Notes: a model not told the origin generated them from the sequence alone. Numbered from the stretch's first letter, positions 26,155 to 38,747 are shown. The stretch: DNA of 64,000 nt from Lycorma delicatula (GCF_047948215.1 NC_134456.1:194167034-194231033); one strand, 5' to 3'. Numbers and translations: made by a program.

Positions 26155-26329
26155 GATGGACTACTCTTGAGAAGAGTGATTAATTGAAACCCAACCACCA
26201 AAGAACACCGGTATCCACGATCTAATATTCAAATTCGAATAAAAGTATTAATTAAGATTAAGATCTGACAACTTCGAAATAAGCTGATTTACGACGACGA
26301 GTTTACCACTAGACCAACCCGGTGGGTTT
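26155..26329 (-). mobile_element. SINE-A copy 3 (tail-truncated)
   Basis: Minus-strand head and front body. The minus strand begins CACCGGGTTGGTCTAGTGG, a clean pol III A box (TGGTCTAGTGG), then ACTCGTCGTCGTAAATCAGC. The body words CGGTGTTCTTTGGTGGTTGG follow; the tail half is missing. The B-box region is altered. Family X copy 3 begins 13 bp beyond its head. Confidence 0.7.
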
Positions 26330-26342
26330 ATTTTGACTTATT

Positions 26343-26950
26343 ACTTCCTTGTACGAAGTAAAGGAATTTCAGAATTCAACAGAAATATCCATTTTATATA
26401 GTTTCGATGTGACGTCTGTACATTCGTATGTATCTCGCATAACTCCAAAACGATTAACCATAGAATATTGAAATTTTGGATTTAGGATTGTTGTAACATG
26501 TAGTTGTGCACCTGGCTTTTTGATTGCAATCGAATCGACCAAGAGTGTCCTAAAAAGCCCAAAATCCAAAAATGTTGGATTTGGACATTTCTTAACTACA
26601 GTAATATGTCTCCGTTGAGAGCTTTTCAACGGTATATCATGAGTAGTACTTATTATTTTCATTGTTGCCAGAGTTATAGCCAAATAAAATTTTAATTAAT
26701 GAAATATTTGGATTCTACAAGGAATTTATTATTCGAACCAGACATCATCTCCTTTGTTTAAACTTATTTTTTTAATTTAAATATATTGATTTATTAATAA
26801 TTATTACTATGTGATTATAAAAAAAAATTACGATAAATAATTATTTAATAACAATAAAAAAAAAGAATATGAAAAAACATCAGAAGTTATTAATGAAAAA
26901 AATTTTATTTACTGAAGTCATGTAGTGTACACATCACAATTTTTTTCAAC
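26343..26950 (-). repeat. Family X repeat, copy 3
   Basis: Reverse-orientation copy: starts TTCCTTGTACGAAGTAAAGG, continues through GATGTGACGTCTGTAC and TTTTGATTGCAATCGA, and ends near the GATGTGTACAC equivalent of the left edge in copies 1 and 2. Overlapping frames on both strands (26,369-26,683 and 26,504-26,695) are accidental. Confidence 0.65.
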
Positions 26951-28060
26951 TGAAAGATGAGTTTTTAAGCTGCAAAAAAATGTCTACCCTAATTGGGATG
27001 TAATTTTTCTTATGAAAGACAGAGACCCTATGATATTATTATGATTATGATTATAGAATTAAAAACTAAGTATTATAAAATAAAAAGAAAATAATAATAC
27101 CAAATTAAAAAAAATAATAATAATTCAGATAAACATTAAAAACAATAATTAAATTAAAATTAAACTATACAGATTCATTTACCAAGAGTGAACAAAATGA
27201 GAAAGCACCACTCGGTAAAATTAAAATTCATCTACATTTCTGAATAAAATAGAAGAAATGTTTATATATATGTTAATTGTCATGATATTTTTTTTTATGC
27301 TACGAGATAAATTTGAGATATAATCGACATTCATGAAAAACAGAGTCACATTATATGAAAGGTGTTTTTATACAAAATGATTAACATACACACCACCGAA
27401 AATATGTATGACGCGGCAGGTCGATAAAACATCTACTGCTATAAATAACGTATAAACACACAATTGTGAACAGAAAATCACGGCTTACGTAAACGGACGA
27501 ATGGTTTGTTAAACTAACACTCGCGTAATTGTACGCATATACTGAAATATACACATAAACATAAAATAGGCTTTATAAAAAAAAAGAGTTAGTCGCAGAA
27601 CTTATTTCAATATATACCAACTCCAAAACGTTAAAATATCCAAAAGATTTTTTTTTTTTTTTTACAAATAGGATGTAATTTTTTTTTATATTCATTCATT
27701 CAACGTAAAAATACATTGCATTTTATACATTTTTCATTAGTAAAAAGCCAGTATTTTTTATATAAAAAAAATGTAACATCAGTACCATCAGTACATCTAA
27801 TTAAAACCGATGTGTTTTATTGTAATTATAATTACGTGGAAAGTAACAGATTTGTGATACCTAAAAAATAATTAATAATTCTAGGGGCGATAGGAAAAAT
27901 AAACTACTTTTAATATTTTATACTTTAACACACAGCAAATAAGTAATGAAAAACTGTAAAATTATACTGATAATTATCCGTAATGTTTTTCCCATCTGTG
28001 CTATAATCAGATTGTAACATATAAGTAATATTTACGTATGGAAAATTCTTCAATAAAAAT
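26951..28060. other. AT-rich non-coding stretch
   Basis: AT-rich, with poly(T) and poly(A) runs. No feature recognised. Confidence 0.5.
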
Positions 28061-28290
28061 TGCGCATCGGGCAGTCTAGTGATTAAACTCGTCATCGTAG
28101 ATCAGTTGTTTAACAGCTGATTTTCGAATTCCAAGGTTCAAATCCTAATAAAGATGTTTTATACGGATTTGAATGCTAAGCAGTGGATACCGGTGTACTT
28201 TGGTGGTTGTGGTTCAATTAATCACACGTCTCCGGAATGGTCGGCCTAAGCTATACAAGACTACCCCTTATTTACAAATCATACATATTA
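28061..28290 (+). mobile_element. SINE-A copy 4, plus strand
   Basis: Plus-strand copy. The tRNA-like head starts TGCGCATCGGGCAGTCTAG, with a perfect B box GGTTCAAATCC at 28,135-28,145. It passes through ACGGATTTGAATGCTAAG and GTGGATACCGGTG to ACAAGACTACCCC and CATACATATTATC. The tail is replaced by unrelated sequence. Confidence 0.75.
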
Positions 28291-28336
28291 TCTTTATCTC
28301 GTTGGGTCGTGGGGGCATTTACTTATTGTTGATTTG

Positions 28337-28461
28337 TTTTTCCCTTTAGCCTCCGGGAATTATCGTTCAGGTATTACTTCACAGGATCAATGAGAACGAT
28401 ATGTATGAGTATAAATGAAATGTAGTCTTGTACAATCACAGGTCGACCATTCCTGAGATGA
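28337..28461 (-). mobile_element. SINE-A copy 5, inverted partner
   Basis: Tail half of a minus-strand copy: TTTTTCCCTTTAGCCTCCGG, then CAGGTATTACTTCACAGGAT and GTCGACCATTCCTGAGATG. It lies 46 bp after copy 4, so the two face tail to tail and share inverted segments of about 55 bp. Confidence 0.7.
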
Positions 28462-28494
28462 AAATATTTGTACGGAGTTGCACTTAAAGATATC

Positions 28495-28640
28495 ATATTC
28501 AGTTAAAGTAGAAGAGAAAAAATGGAATTGCCTTTGAGGTGTGATGTAGGAGGATGTTGAAAATTAGGTGGTTTGACTAAGTTTGAAAAGAAGAGGTCTT
28601 AAGACAAATATAAAAGAAGAGAAATATGCCAGCATAAATT
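28495..28640 (+). pseudogene. Small LINE relic related to 41.6-43.6 kb element
   Basis: The DNA GAAGAGAAAAAATGG, a TTTGAGGTGTGATG segment, AGGATGTTGAAAATTAGGTG and then GAAGAGG...GACAAATA aligns in order with 43,262-43,390 of the LINE. That part encodes the C-terminal FEMWCYRRMLK region. The reading is broken by TGA and several differences, so it is an old fragment of the same or a sister family. Only about 130 bp can be aligned by eye. Confidence 0.5.
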
Positions 28641-30590
28641 TCTTTTCGTAACATTCCAACTTCTAAATCGGTTGACTATCAAAACATTCAGATTTAGTTA
28701 ATTTGGGAACAGAGAAACATGTAAAGCATATAGATGTTGAAGAAAAGCAAACACAGAGGTGGAATTCAAACACTACCTAAAATGGGATGTTATGAATGTT
28801 AAGAGAAATGAATGGAGAATAAATAACGCAAACGAATCAAAAAAGGGATTTTAATAAAATATTACGAAACTGTGAAACTGTACATTTGTAGGCCTACATG
28901 ATTCAATAATTAATTTGGTAGCAAATAGATTCACACAAAACAAAAGTTTAGCATTTTATCTCATCTTGCCACTTGAAGTTTGTACAGTCCTTCCCAGATT
29001 ACAATAGAAAAAAACTTACATAGTTCTGTTATTAACAAGCACGACTACTTCTTTATTGCATTAAAACAAGAAGTATGTTTTTAGATATGTTACTGTAATA
29101 CTATCAGTAGATTATCTCCAATTTTCGAATTAGCCTATCAAAACTGTAATCTAAATGAAACAATTTTTTCGAAATATTTGTAAGGAATTATTTGTAGGAA
29201 GATATAATTTTGTTCAATAAATATGGAAAAATTCTTTCGCCATGATGCAGTAAATAATCACAAATTAGGAAGTAGCATAATTGTCCAAAAAAATATGAAT
29301 TATAAATAAAGAAGTTATAATGTAATTGAATGAACCATATGTTGGTTGGTAGCTAATGGTTCATCGATCAAATCAGCTGACCTCAACTCCGAAGTTGAAG
29401 TATAATTGTTCCTACAATTAACGATTACTCAAATATAAAATAGTATAATTATTACACGTTTTAATATTAATTATTAAAGGACTTAAAGATTTAAAAAACA
29501 ATTAAAATAAAAAGTAAAACTGAAGTACGATATATTTTATAACTACAGAATATGCCACAAGGAAATAGTGGTTATAAATGACTATATAGATTAAAACAAA
29601 CAAGTTTACTCTCTAGAAATAAACCTAGAATCACATTTAATTTAACAATTTTAAACAGGCGGTTGAATTCAACAAATATAAAATTTACCGCTAGATAAAT
29701 TTCAGATATTTAGTACTAAGCTAAAATTTTAACCTCACAGAAATTATTTTCTTCAAGTTTATCTTTCTATAAATTTAGTAACTATTCCTATCAAGCGTTT
29801 AAGTTAATTTTGTTTTTGATCAGATGCTGTCATAGAAGAACACGTTATAAATTATCTAATAATTCTCGTACATTTATGCATCACCAGTTACTTAAATGTT
29901 ATCAAAAGAGTTGCCTAATTACATTTTACACTTTTTTACTTCCAATTATTTAAAGAATAAAGTTCAAAATGAATATTATTGTAATGAAAAGTTAATGTTA
30001 AATTTTCCACAAATTAACTTTTACCTACCCCAGTTAAAAATTGATGTTTCTATTTAGAGAATTAATACGAAAGATAAGTAAGTGTTCTTCAACACTTCAA
30101 TCCTGTAAGTAAGGAAACTATTAGGGGAACGTCTTATTACACAACTTTACAAAGGCAGCTACCAAAATTAAGGTTTTAGATTTAGTGTTGCGAATTCAAT
30201 CTCTGTCGAACGAAAGATGAATGACAGGGAAAATGTCAGCCGGACACATATCTGTCTCAAAATATTTCATTAAAAACATAAAGAAACAATAAAAAAACCT
30301 TTCATCTGGAAACGATTTTATCATTTAAAAAAATTTTTTTTTTGCCGCAGTGTGTAATTTATTAACAGTAATTAATTAATTAATGATTTTCAATTTCATC
30401 AGATAATAAAACGTAAATTAAAAAAAAAAATAAAATAATAATGAAGAGAAGCCAAGTATTACTAATTTTATTCTACGTCATTACAAATAACTCAATTTTT
30501 CCCTTAAATTCAAAGAAATAATCTCGCTCCTGTTCCATGATGAAATTACGAAGAAATATAATAAAATATTTATTGTTATTTTGGCAATTT
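28641..30590. other. AT-rich non-coding stretch
   Basis: AT-rich DNA. A tRNA/SINE-like patch around 29,340-29,410 (GGTTGGTAGCTAATGGTTCA, AAATCAGCTGACC) may be a decayed SINE head, but no B box is clear. Nothing else recognised. Confidence 0.4.
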
Positions 30591-30617
30591 GAGTTGGGAT
30601 ATATTTTTACAATCTAC

Positions 30618-31460
30618 TTTCACCAGGGAAAACCGGAGCCCTCTCCGTCCGGCAGGGCCAAAGGGATTTATCCTTTTTACTACGGGGTCATCCCTTCACT
30701 ACGGGGTAAAAGCCCTCCACTACGGGGTCGGGCAGACCAACTCACCAAGGATATTGCCGAAAAGGTTGAAGGGTATTACCACGGCCCTGCCTGGTAGGGA
30801 CGGCAGAGCGGTTCGGATTGGGTAGTGGCCTGTCGAGTGTGCGACGTTCATCCGACGACTTGTGCTTCAGATGTTGGAATCCAGGTCACAGGGACAAGTT
30901 CTGTTCTGGCGCAGACATAAGCGGCCACTGTTTTACATGCGGTAAGGCTGGCCATTTACGCAAGGACTGCCAGCAGGACCCTAGGTGCTTATCCTGCAAG
31001 TTACACGGTCATGCACCTCGTGGGTAGGGGATGTAAGGTGACTCCAACGGCATTTGGAACTGCTTCTTCGTAGGAACATCATGGTTTCTCTGAGGGACAG
31101 CCCCATCCGGGAGGGGTGGGAGGCCTCAGTCTCCCGCTTACGATGATCGGATGGTGACTCCCTTGTAGTACCGTTGGGGAAAAAGTAAGACCTAGTCGTG
31201 GTGGGGAGTCCCTTCGGCGGTTCCATTAGAGGCACGGCATTAAGACCAACTCCCGGTGGGAGGATCCTTTGGGGTCCCCTCATTAGAGGCATGTCGCCTA
31301 AAAAACCGAGTCCCGGCTACCTCGATAGAACTTTGTTCCCGACGAGGTAGTTACAGGCTATGTCACCCCTCGGAGCGAAGTTTATGTTTAGTTGCGTTAC
31401 CGACTCTGGGTGACGGGGAAATAAAGGAGAAAAAAAACAAAGAAAAACCTACTTTCTAAG
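30618..31460 (+). mobile_element. GC-rich island, R1-like non-LTR ORF1 fragment
   Basis: About 0.85 kb of GC-rich DNA with abrupt borders in AT-rich surroundings. It holds three spaced copies of ACTACGGGGT (about 30,679-30,727), zinc knuckles at 30,818-31,027, and a non-coding part with repeated AGTCCC and CATTAGAGGCA words (around 31,225 and 31,280). The zinc knuckles and composition fit the ORF1 end of R1/Jockey-type non-LTR elements. No RT is present, so it is a fragment. Confidence 0.65.
30818..31027 (+). pseudogene. Zinc-knuckle (CCHC) ORF1 fragment
   Basis: A 69-residue open frame with two perfect CX2CX4HX4C knuckles: CFRCWNPGHRDKFC (residues 16-29) and CFTCGKAGHLRKDC (38-51). A third starts CLSCKLHGH (57-65), and its last expected Cys position is exactly the TAG stop at 31,025-31,027. 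Such a cluster lies at the C-terminus of nucleic-acid-chaperone ORF1 proteins of R1/Jockey-class retrotransposons, and also in LTR-element Gag. The R1-like order and the absence of protease or LTRs favour the LINE reading. The N-terminal bulk of ORF1 is missing, so no functional product is expected. Confidence 0.7.
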
Positions 31461-34255
31461 GTTAGCGGTACTCTGCTGACTCTTTTCTGAAAACTGGAAA
31501 ATTTTTTTGTAGCAAGAAAAAACGGTCAACAAAACGGAACATATTTTTGGTTGAAACTGAAGGTTTAGAAGTTAAAATAACGGTTTAGATCTAAACGGAT
31601 CTAAGTGGATCACAGCTCTGCAGCTGTGTACATTCACTAAGGGTTACGGGTGAATAAAATAATTATACTATAAACTGAGCTACAACTTATTTTTTATCCT
31701 GTTTATTTTTCGAATATATTTTGCGTTCCGTATGCTTTGATCTCCAAGTTACTTAAAATATTTTCTAACTGCTCAACCGTCTAAAATTTAAAAGTATAAT
31801 ATACGTGCAAAGAAAACAAGTAGCGCATTTTACACACGAATGTATAGCGGTGTACCTGTAAAAGGATTTCTCCCACCGGTGTTTTTAAACTTACTTCGTA
31901 CATTCAAATTCACAAAGTAATTTACGAATATATATATACAGAATAAGTTATACATAGGGTACTTGAGGTCTAGTCATATCATTAAGCCAACTGCACCGTA
32001 TAATTATTAGATCATATAATCTCTATTAAAATTATTGCAAAAATATAAAGTAGTAAGCTTACTACGTATAAGCTATGTAATTTTATATTTTTATTACGAT
32101 TAACTCTCGGGTTAATCGTAATGTAACAGTAAAAGTACATTTTAAATGTAATGTTTTTTACGGAAAAACACTTCAGTTTTTAAACTGAAGTGTCTTTTTT
32201 CATAGAAGCATTTTGGTTTTTTTAAAGCACGTGCACTGAATTTTTAACTTTGTTATGAATTATTTAATGACCCAATACATTAACCGAAAGAAGTCTATAA
32301 ATATTATTTTATTAAAAAAGCAGACGAAGAAATTTCTTTATGAGGAAGTTTAGTAGTTAATAATACAATTTGGACTTTTTGTTTATAATTTTATCTCATT
32401 TATCTATATGAACTTAAAAATTAGAATTTAAGAACTTTTCTGCTAGGTAAATTATATTATATGTGGTCAAGAGAAAAAATAAAATAATCATGAAACTTTT
32501 TCTAGAAACGGACTGAAATGTTTATAAAATCACATTTTGGTCATAAAAAAAAAGAAATTTTGCGAGAAAATTTACATTTCACTTATTAAATAAGTATATA
32601 AACATGGGTTCGTAAATATAGAATTTATTATTTTTTTTTAAATAACATTCTATTAATAAAAGCGTTACTCCCAGTTGGATAAAGATTTTTTAATATTAGA
32701 TTTTTAAATACTGCTTCAAAGTATTTACTTTCTTAATTTTTTTTTCCAGAATAGAAAAAGTTTGGATCGTGGTAGAAAAGTTTATTTTCTTATAAGTTCA
32801 ATGCTCTTGCTGATAACATGCAAATGCGCCTTATCGAAACTCAATGCTATTTTAAATTTGAATTACGCTAGAAGTTTGAATTTAAAAAAATTCCATACTA
32901 TTCTACTCAATTCGTAAACGATAACTACGAGTATTTCCAGCATAACAGAATAACTTCGAAATCAAATAGTATAAAACTTGATTCCATTTTATTTAACCTC
33001 GAGTAACATGAAAGACTGCGTGGCTTTAATAAATGTATAAAAATTAGAAAACATTTATCTTAGAAAATATATTACTAAAAGAGAAAACCGCTGCGTATTT
33101 GCATTACTACTGATAAGAGTTAAATTTTCAGCGTTTAATTGAGATTTAATGGTTTAATAAAATATGCCTGCCGTAGTATCTAATAAATCAATAACATTAA
33201 AAAGATTTAAAAAGTTAATCTACAATATAAAAATAATTTGTGAGTAAAGCGAGTGTTATTTACGATTATTTAAAATTAATTAAAAAATTGTATAAAAATC
33301 AAACCGAACTATCTTTCGCTTAGAAACCAAGCTCTAAATGAAATGTAATAACATTTTCTTAACTTTATTACCTTTATCAGCTTTTTTTAGGTTTAATTAA
33401 TTAAAGTTAGGTTTACACGTTATTGAAAAAATGCAAAAAGCAGTTATTATAATACTTAAAAATTTTATGTTTCAATCGAAGGAAAACATGATAATGCAAA
33501 AAATTCTGTAATGAAATTCATAATATGTTACAACTAAAGATTAAAAAAAGTTTTGGTTCGTTGATTCTGTGTCCAAATATCAGTTATTAATAGGGTCAAA
33601 TGCCTTTCCACTGAAACAGAATAACATTTTTCTATAACATATAAATGTCGCAAGGTGCTAAGTTCTCTAAAAACTAATAAAAAATAAATTTGCGTCAAAA
33701 TTTTGTGTACTTGTTTTAAAGGTTTTTTTTTAAATTGCATATTTAACTTTAAATATCTGTTAAAAGTAAACACTTTACATAAAACTTCAAAACGTTAAAA
33801 TTAAAGTTAAAGGAAGTTTTAAGTTAGATTCAATAAAATATTAAATATTTTTATTAATTTTAATTAATCATCTTACTGAACAGTTTTCAAGAACCTAGCT
33901 TTTAAAAAATGAGTATTATTATTTTATTACGTTATTAAAAAACTATTACTTATTTGACAAGTGCAAATAAGCTGAATCATTTCAATTCTAATAAAATATT
34001 CTAATACACTATTATTCGGTGCGGTTTTATAAACTTGGAATCGTAAAAATAAAACAAACAAATTTCTATAGTTAAAGGAAACTCAACAGAAAATACTTTT
34101 TTTAATAAAAAAATAAAAACTTTGTTACGCCACTACAAACAATCAAAATAAAAAAAGATGGAAAATATTACAAAGAGATGAGTAATAATTCAGTTAAATT
34201 TACAATTTATTTGTAAAAGAACATATTAAGTCTGAAAAACGTCATAATCAACTTT

Positions 34256-34259
<4 letters not shown>
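31461..34259. other. AT-rich stretch with two perfect hairpins
   Basis: No gene seen. Two perfect inverted repeats lie within 100 bp: ATTACGATTAAC at 32,093-32,104 with 32,111-32,122 (6-base loop), and ACACTTCAGTTT at 32,168-32,179 with 32,182-32,193 (2-base loop). Confidence 0.5.

Positions 34260-34296
<37 letters not shown>
34260..34296 (+). repeat. 37-base poly(A) run
   Basis: Pure A run. No AATAAA signal occurs in the 40 bases upstream and no element body is recognised, so it may be a retroposon tail or a simple repeat. Confidence 0.8.
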
Positions 34297-34299
<3 letters not shown>

Positions 34300-37200
34300 T
34301 CGTATAAATATTTTATATACTATACTCTTATTTTAAAAATTATTCATATATATAATAGTCTCTTTGTATAGTGAAGACGGAACACTTTCTGAATTTTGGG
34401 GCCTGGCATACAGATATTCAATAATATTCTCGGCTCACCGTAGAAGGGTACGGGAAACCATTTCACTTCTCATTTTCCCTAGTAAATACGACACGGAATA
34501 TTTTTATTCTTTAGAATGATTATGTGATTTTTGAGAATGACTTTTTCCCCACTTCAGATAACTAACTGACCACTACCTTATAATACTCAACAAAGTAACA
34601 TATTTATATTATTTAATAATAATACTGATACAATTAAAAATAGATTTTCTTTAATCTTTGTTATCTGCAAAAATAAAAACATTATTCGTTACAATAAAAA
34701 ATACATTTTTTACTAATGATATTTATAACATCGAGCAGTTGCTGTAATCAATATGTGGGAAGCTATTTTTCACCGTGTAGGTTGTATTTGATTGAACGTT
34801 TTTAAATTAATCCCTTTTTAGGCTATGTTTCCGTTCACAAATTTATTGATGGTTACATTTTTCATATTTTTAGTAAAAATTTGTTTAATACTATTAAAAA
34901 ATATCGTTTTGTTATAGCACGACAAGAGATGTAAATAGTCTAAAATTACCTATTTTTGACGAATCGAAAGAATATGATTTTAAATTTTATTACGACAGAA
35001 ATGAAAATTCGTATTTTAAAATACCTTAATTACATTTTTTTAATATTTTATCAATATTATGTTATTACGAAAATAATGTATGCCAAAAAAAGGAATACAA
35101 CAATCGTGTCTTTTTCTGCATTATATTTCTAAAAATGTAAATGATGCTTCTGTTGTTTAAATGACAACATTTAATACAGAAAATATGTTAATATTTTCAG
35201 ATTTAAAAATACAGCTTAATCTTAGTGAACATTTGATTTTTACAAAACTGTAGGGGCTTAAACACGATATTTTTTTTGGTTTACCTTATTTAAACCCATA
35301 TAATTTAAGTAACATAAGATAACTAACAGATAAATATGTAATTATAAAGATTGTTGTAAAAATTTATTTTTTATGAAAATCAACGTGACGGATGTTAATA
35401 TTACTACTATTGTTATTAGTGCTATTATCCTGCTAATATTATTATTATGTAGATACATTATCTATGGTAATATAACATACATGAATATAACCAACAGTTC
35501 AGACAGATTGATGTGGTTACGTAGCCTATCCATTGTATAACACGCTATGTTGTTTATACGATATACTCGTACATACAGGAGGAGTCCCAAGAGAATGTAC
35601 GTCAGTTTCTTGATTCGTTCACAATCTCAAGTAGCAGGCTACATATCATGCACGTCAATGATAATAAAGCGGATAATATTTCACCAGTTAACGTAAACCA
35701 AAACGATTATTCTTATAAACCAGTTATAAATGATCATGTTGAACGAAGGATTTTATATAAATTCAATGTCTTGGTAAACATTTACGTCACAGGTATTAAA
35801 AAAGAAATATTACGATATAAATTTAATACAAATCAAAATGGTAACAATAAAATGATGTCAACGCGTTATTTTATTAGATACATGTGTTAGAAGCACATAA
35901 AACCATGGTAATCTGGTATACTCGTAAATGAAGGTAACAGAGATCCTAAAATATTAAAAAGAAATGTAACAATTGCAATTTACACGGATAAAATAATCTC
36001 TTTTCCTTTCAAGGAATCATTTATCGTTACTAAAGAATAAGCAAGAAAAAGCACTATGGGTGAACTGTAGGTCAAATAAGAAAAATGAATCTAAACTGAT
36101 AAAAGAGACGTGGCAAAGTAAAAAATGAAAAAGGTAAAACAAAATTTGTGAACGATAAAACAGCTTAAAAGTTATAGTGACCTACAATATTATTTCTAAA
36201 CCGAAAAAAAAATCCGGATTTCTTATAAGAAAGAGTGCGAATAATAGGGCTCGTTATGTTGAAAAGAAGATAAAAATAGCATCGTTCTTTAAATAACGTT
36301 AGTAATATAAGAAAGTTTATAGAACGAATAATTTTAGGTTAGCCAGAAAATAATGTAACAAGTAAAACTGAGAAAAATGAGTGAAAATATGTCATTTGAC
36401 GGTATATTTATTTTCCCGTAATACAAGAGTTAAGGCTGAGCTGATCGGCAATTTGTGTCGGCCACGATCAACCATTCTTTATTAATTTAGCTACATATGT
36501 TTTTAAATCATTCAGTATTAATTAAATCTAAGTTCAGAAAAAACCAAACACTATCAAAAGGAAAAGAAAAATAATATAATGCGAAAGAAAGTAAAATAAT
36601 TGTTTATTGATATCGAGACAAACGAGTAAAAGACATTATACATAAATGTCTAACAACTTTGTTACTGAGGCAATTGAATTTCAAAGCATGACGTTGAAAA
36701 TTACGATAACTGAAGTGGATTAGCAGAACGAAAAAGAAATTCAATTGTATAAAACTAAAATTAATATACTTTATTTTATTTCGTAAAAATTTTTTGAAAC
36801 ATTTGAATGGAGTTTACTGCTCGAATCAATGCAACTGCACTGCATGTGTATAATTGCAGTATGAAAAGGAGAGAGAAGTAAAAAATCATAAAATTATTAA
36901 TAGAAGTACTACTCGTATTACAATAACTGGTCAACTGTTATTAAAATTCATATGCAGCAGTGAACTTTTAATCCGTTAACCCTACACAGAGAGGTGTAAT
37001 AAAATAATACAACTTGGATACACTAAGCCACAAAAGTAATGACTGGCATTTCTACTAACTAAAAGCTCTTAATCGGTAAATGTACAATAAGAAAGTGAGA
37101 AAGACAAATAACAAAAGCCTTTGAACGGTTATATATAGAAAAATGCTGAAATATGGGATGATAAGAGAAACAAAAATATTTTAAAAGTAAAATAAAAATA

Positions 37201-38286
37201 ATTTAACATTTTTATAAGAAGAATTTTAAAGGTTTATAACTCATATATTATGACACCTGGGGTTAGATAGTTTTGTACCGAAGGAAGTGTAGAATATAAA
37301 AACTGCAGGAGCGAGTCAAAGTTAAAATAAATTTATATAAAATAAATAATCTAAGTTACACAATTTAACAAATACGATAACATCAAAACATTAACGACGT
37401 AAATGTTTTAACTTACAGAATGTTGTAGTGCATGAGACCAGAAATTTGACAAGAAATACAATAATTTTAATTTCGATACTACAAATGAAAACAAAATTAT
37501 CAAAAATTGTAAAAAAAATAAATAAAACATTTAAGACCTTTATAATCTACAATCTGATAGGTTGAAAACCACTTTCGGGAAATTTAGATAAATTCAAATA
37601 ATATTCTATAACTTAAAATTTGATTAATTCAGATCATTTTATTGTTCCTCTCTGCGATATTTAACTTTAAGATAACTTGTATTAAAAGAATTATAATTTT
37701 TTTATTCCGGCAAAATAAACCTTTATTTACATAAAATTAGTATAGGGTATAAAAAAACTATCAAAACTGCACTTAAATAAAAAATAAATTTGAATAATGC
37801 ATTATAGATGTTATTCAAATAAATTTTCTATCCGTCACGAACATATAAAAAAAAGTCTGTTGAATTGGAAAATATAAACATAAAGTTCGATTTTCATAAA
37901 AAAAATTTATTTAGATCGTATAAAATGGATGAATTTCTTTATGCTTCAAAGATCACATTCCGCATAAAATATCCGTACCGTCCCTGTATAGTAAGCTAGT
38001 CTCTAACCCGTCATTCATTTCACATTTTATAACTTCACTAGAATGTTATCCATTATTCCAATAATCTCTTCAGTAACGTACGTACATCAAGCACTTCTTT
38101 ACTGCATAATTATGTTTCAGCTAGTAGATCAAAAATCATTCAAGCATGCAGTGAAGTATAGAGATATAATTAAATGAAGATTAAGTTAATTCAACGGGAT
38201 GGAACAAAAAAACAGAGATAGTGAAGTTATCTCTCGATTTAAAGAATTCGATGGAATATTTATAGTTATCATGTACTGATAGTGTA

Positions 38287-38323
38287 TTTTTTTATTGCTA
38301 CAAATTATGTAGCAATAAAAAAA
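38287..38323. repeat. Perfect 16-bp hairpin
   Basis: TTTTTTTATTGCTACA (38,287-38,302) and its exact reverse complement (38,308-38,323) with a 5-base loop. Confidence 0.9.
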
Positions 38324-38747
38324 GCCAATGTTGTTGAAAAGCATGATTAAAATCAAGAATACTGATAATAATAAAATACTGTAAAATAGACTATATTACA
38401 AAGTACATAAATACTTCAAGTAATATACACTTTAACAATGCAGGATGTAGAAATATTACTTCAAGAATATAAAATAGAATAAATAGAAAATATGTACTGT
38501 AATTCATCTATTATATAGATGGCACAACCATGACGGTAAGAGGTAATCAACATGTGATACAGATCATTCCTAAAAGTGGTAAAATCATTCCAAAGAACAG
38601 TTATAGTCCACATATAAGTAGAATTTACAAAAATAAACTGCCTTGTTAAATTAAGGAATACCACAGTAAACTTTTAATAAAAGCAACCTCACAAAATAAG
38701 CAATTATTTGTAATATTAATTTACATTATACCATAACATATATAAAC

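Noticed and set aside
30818..31027. Retroviral or LTR-retrotransposon Gag
   Set aside because: No protease, RT, primer-binding site or LTR is visible nearby; knuckle spacing and GC-rich context fit R1/Jockey-type ORF1 better.
35648..35890. 80-codon plus-strand gene
   Set aside because: No motif, no splice or promoter context and AT-driven composition; likely chance.
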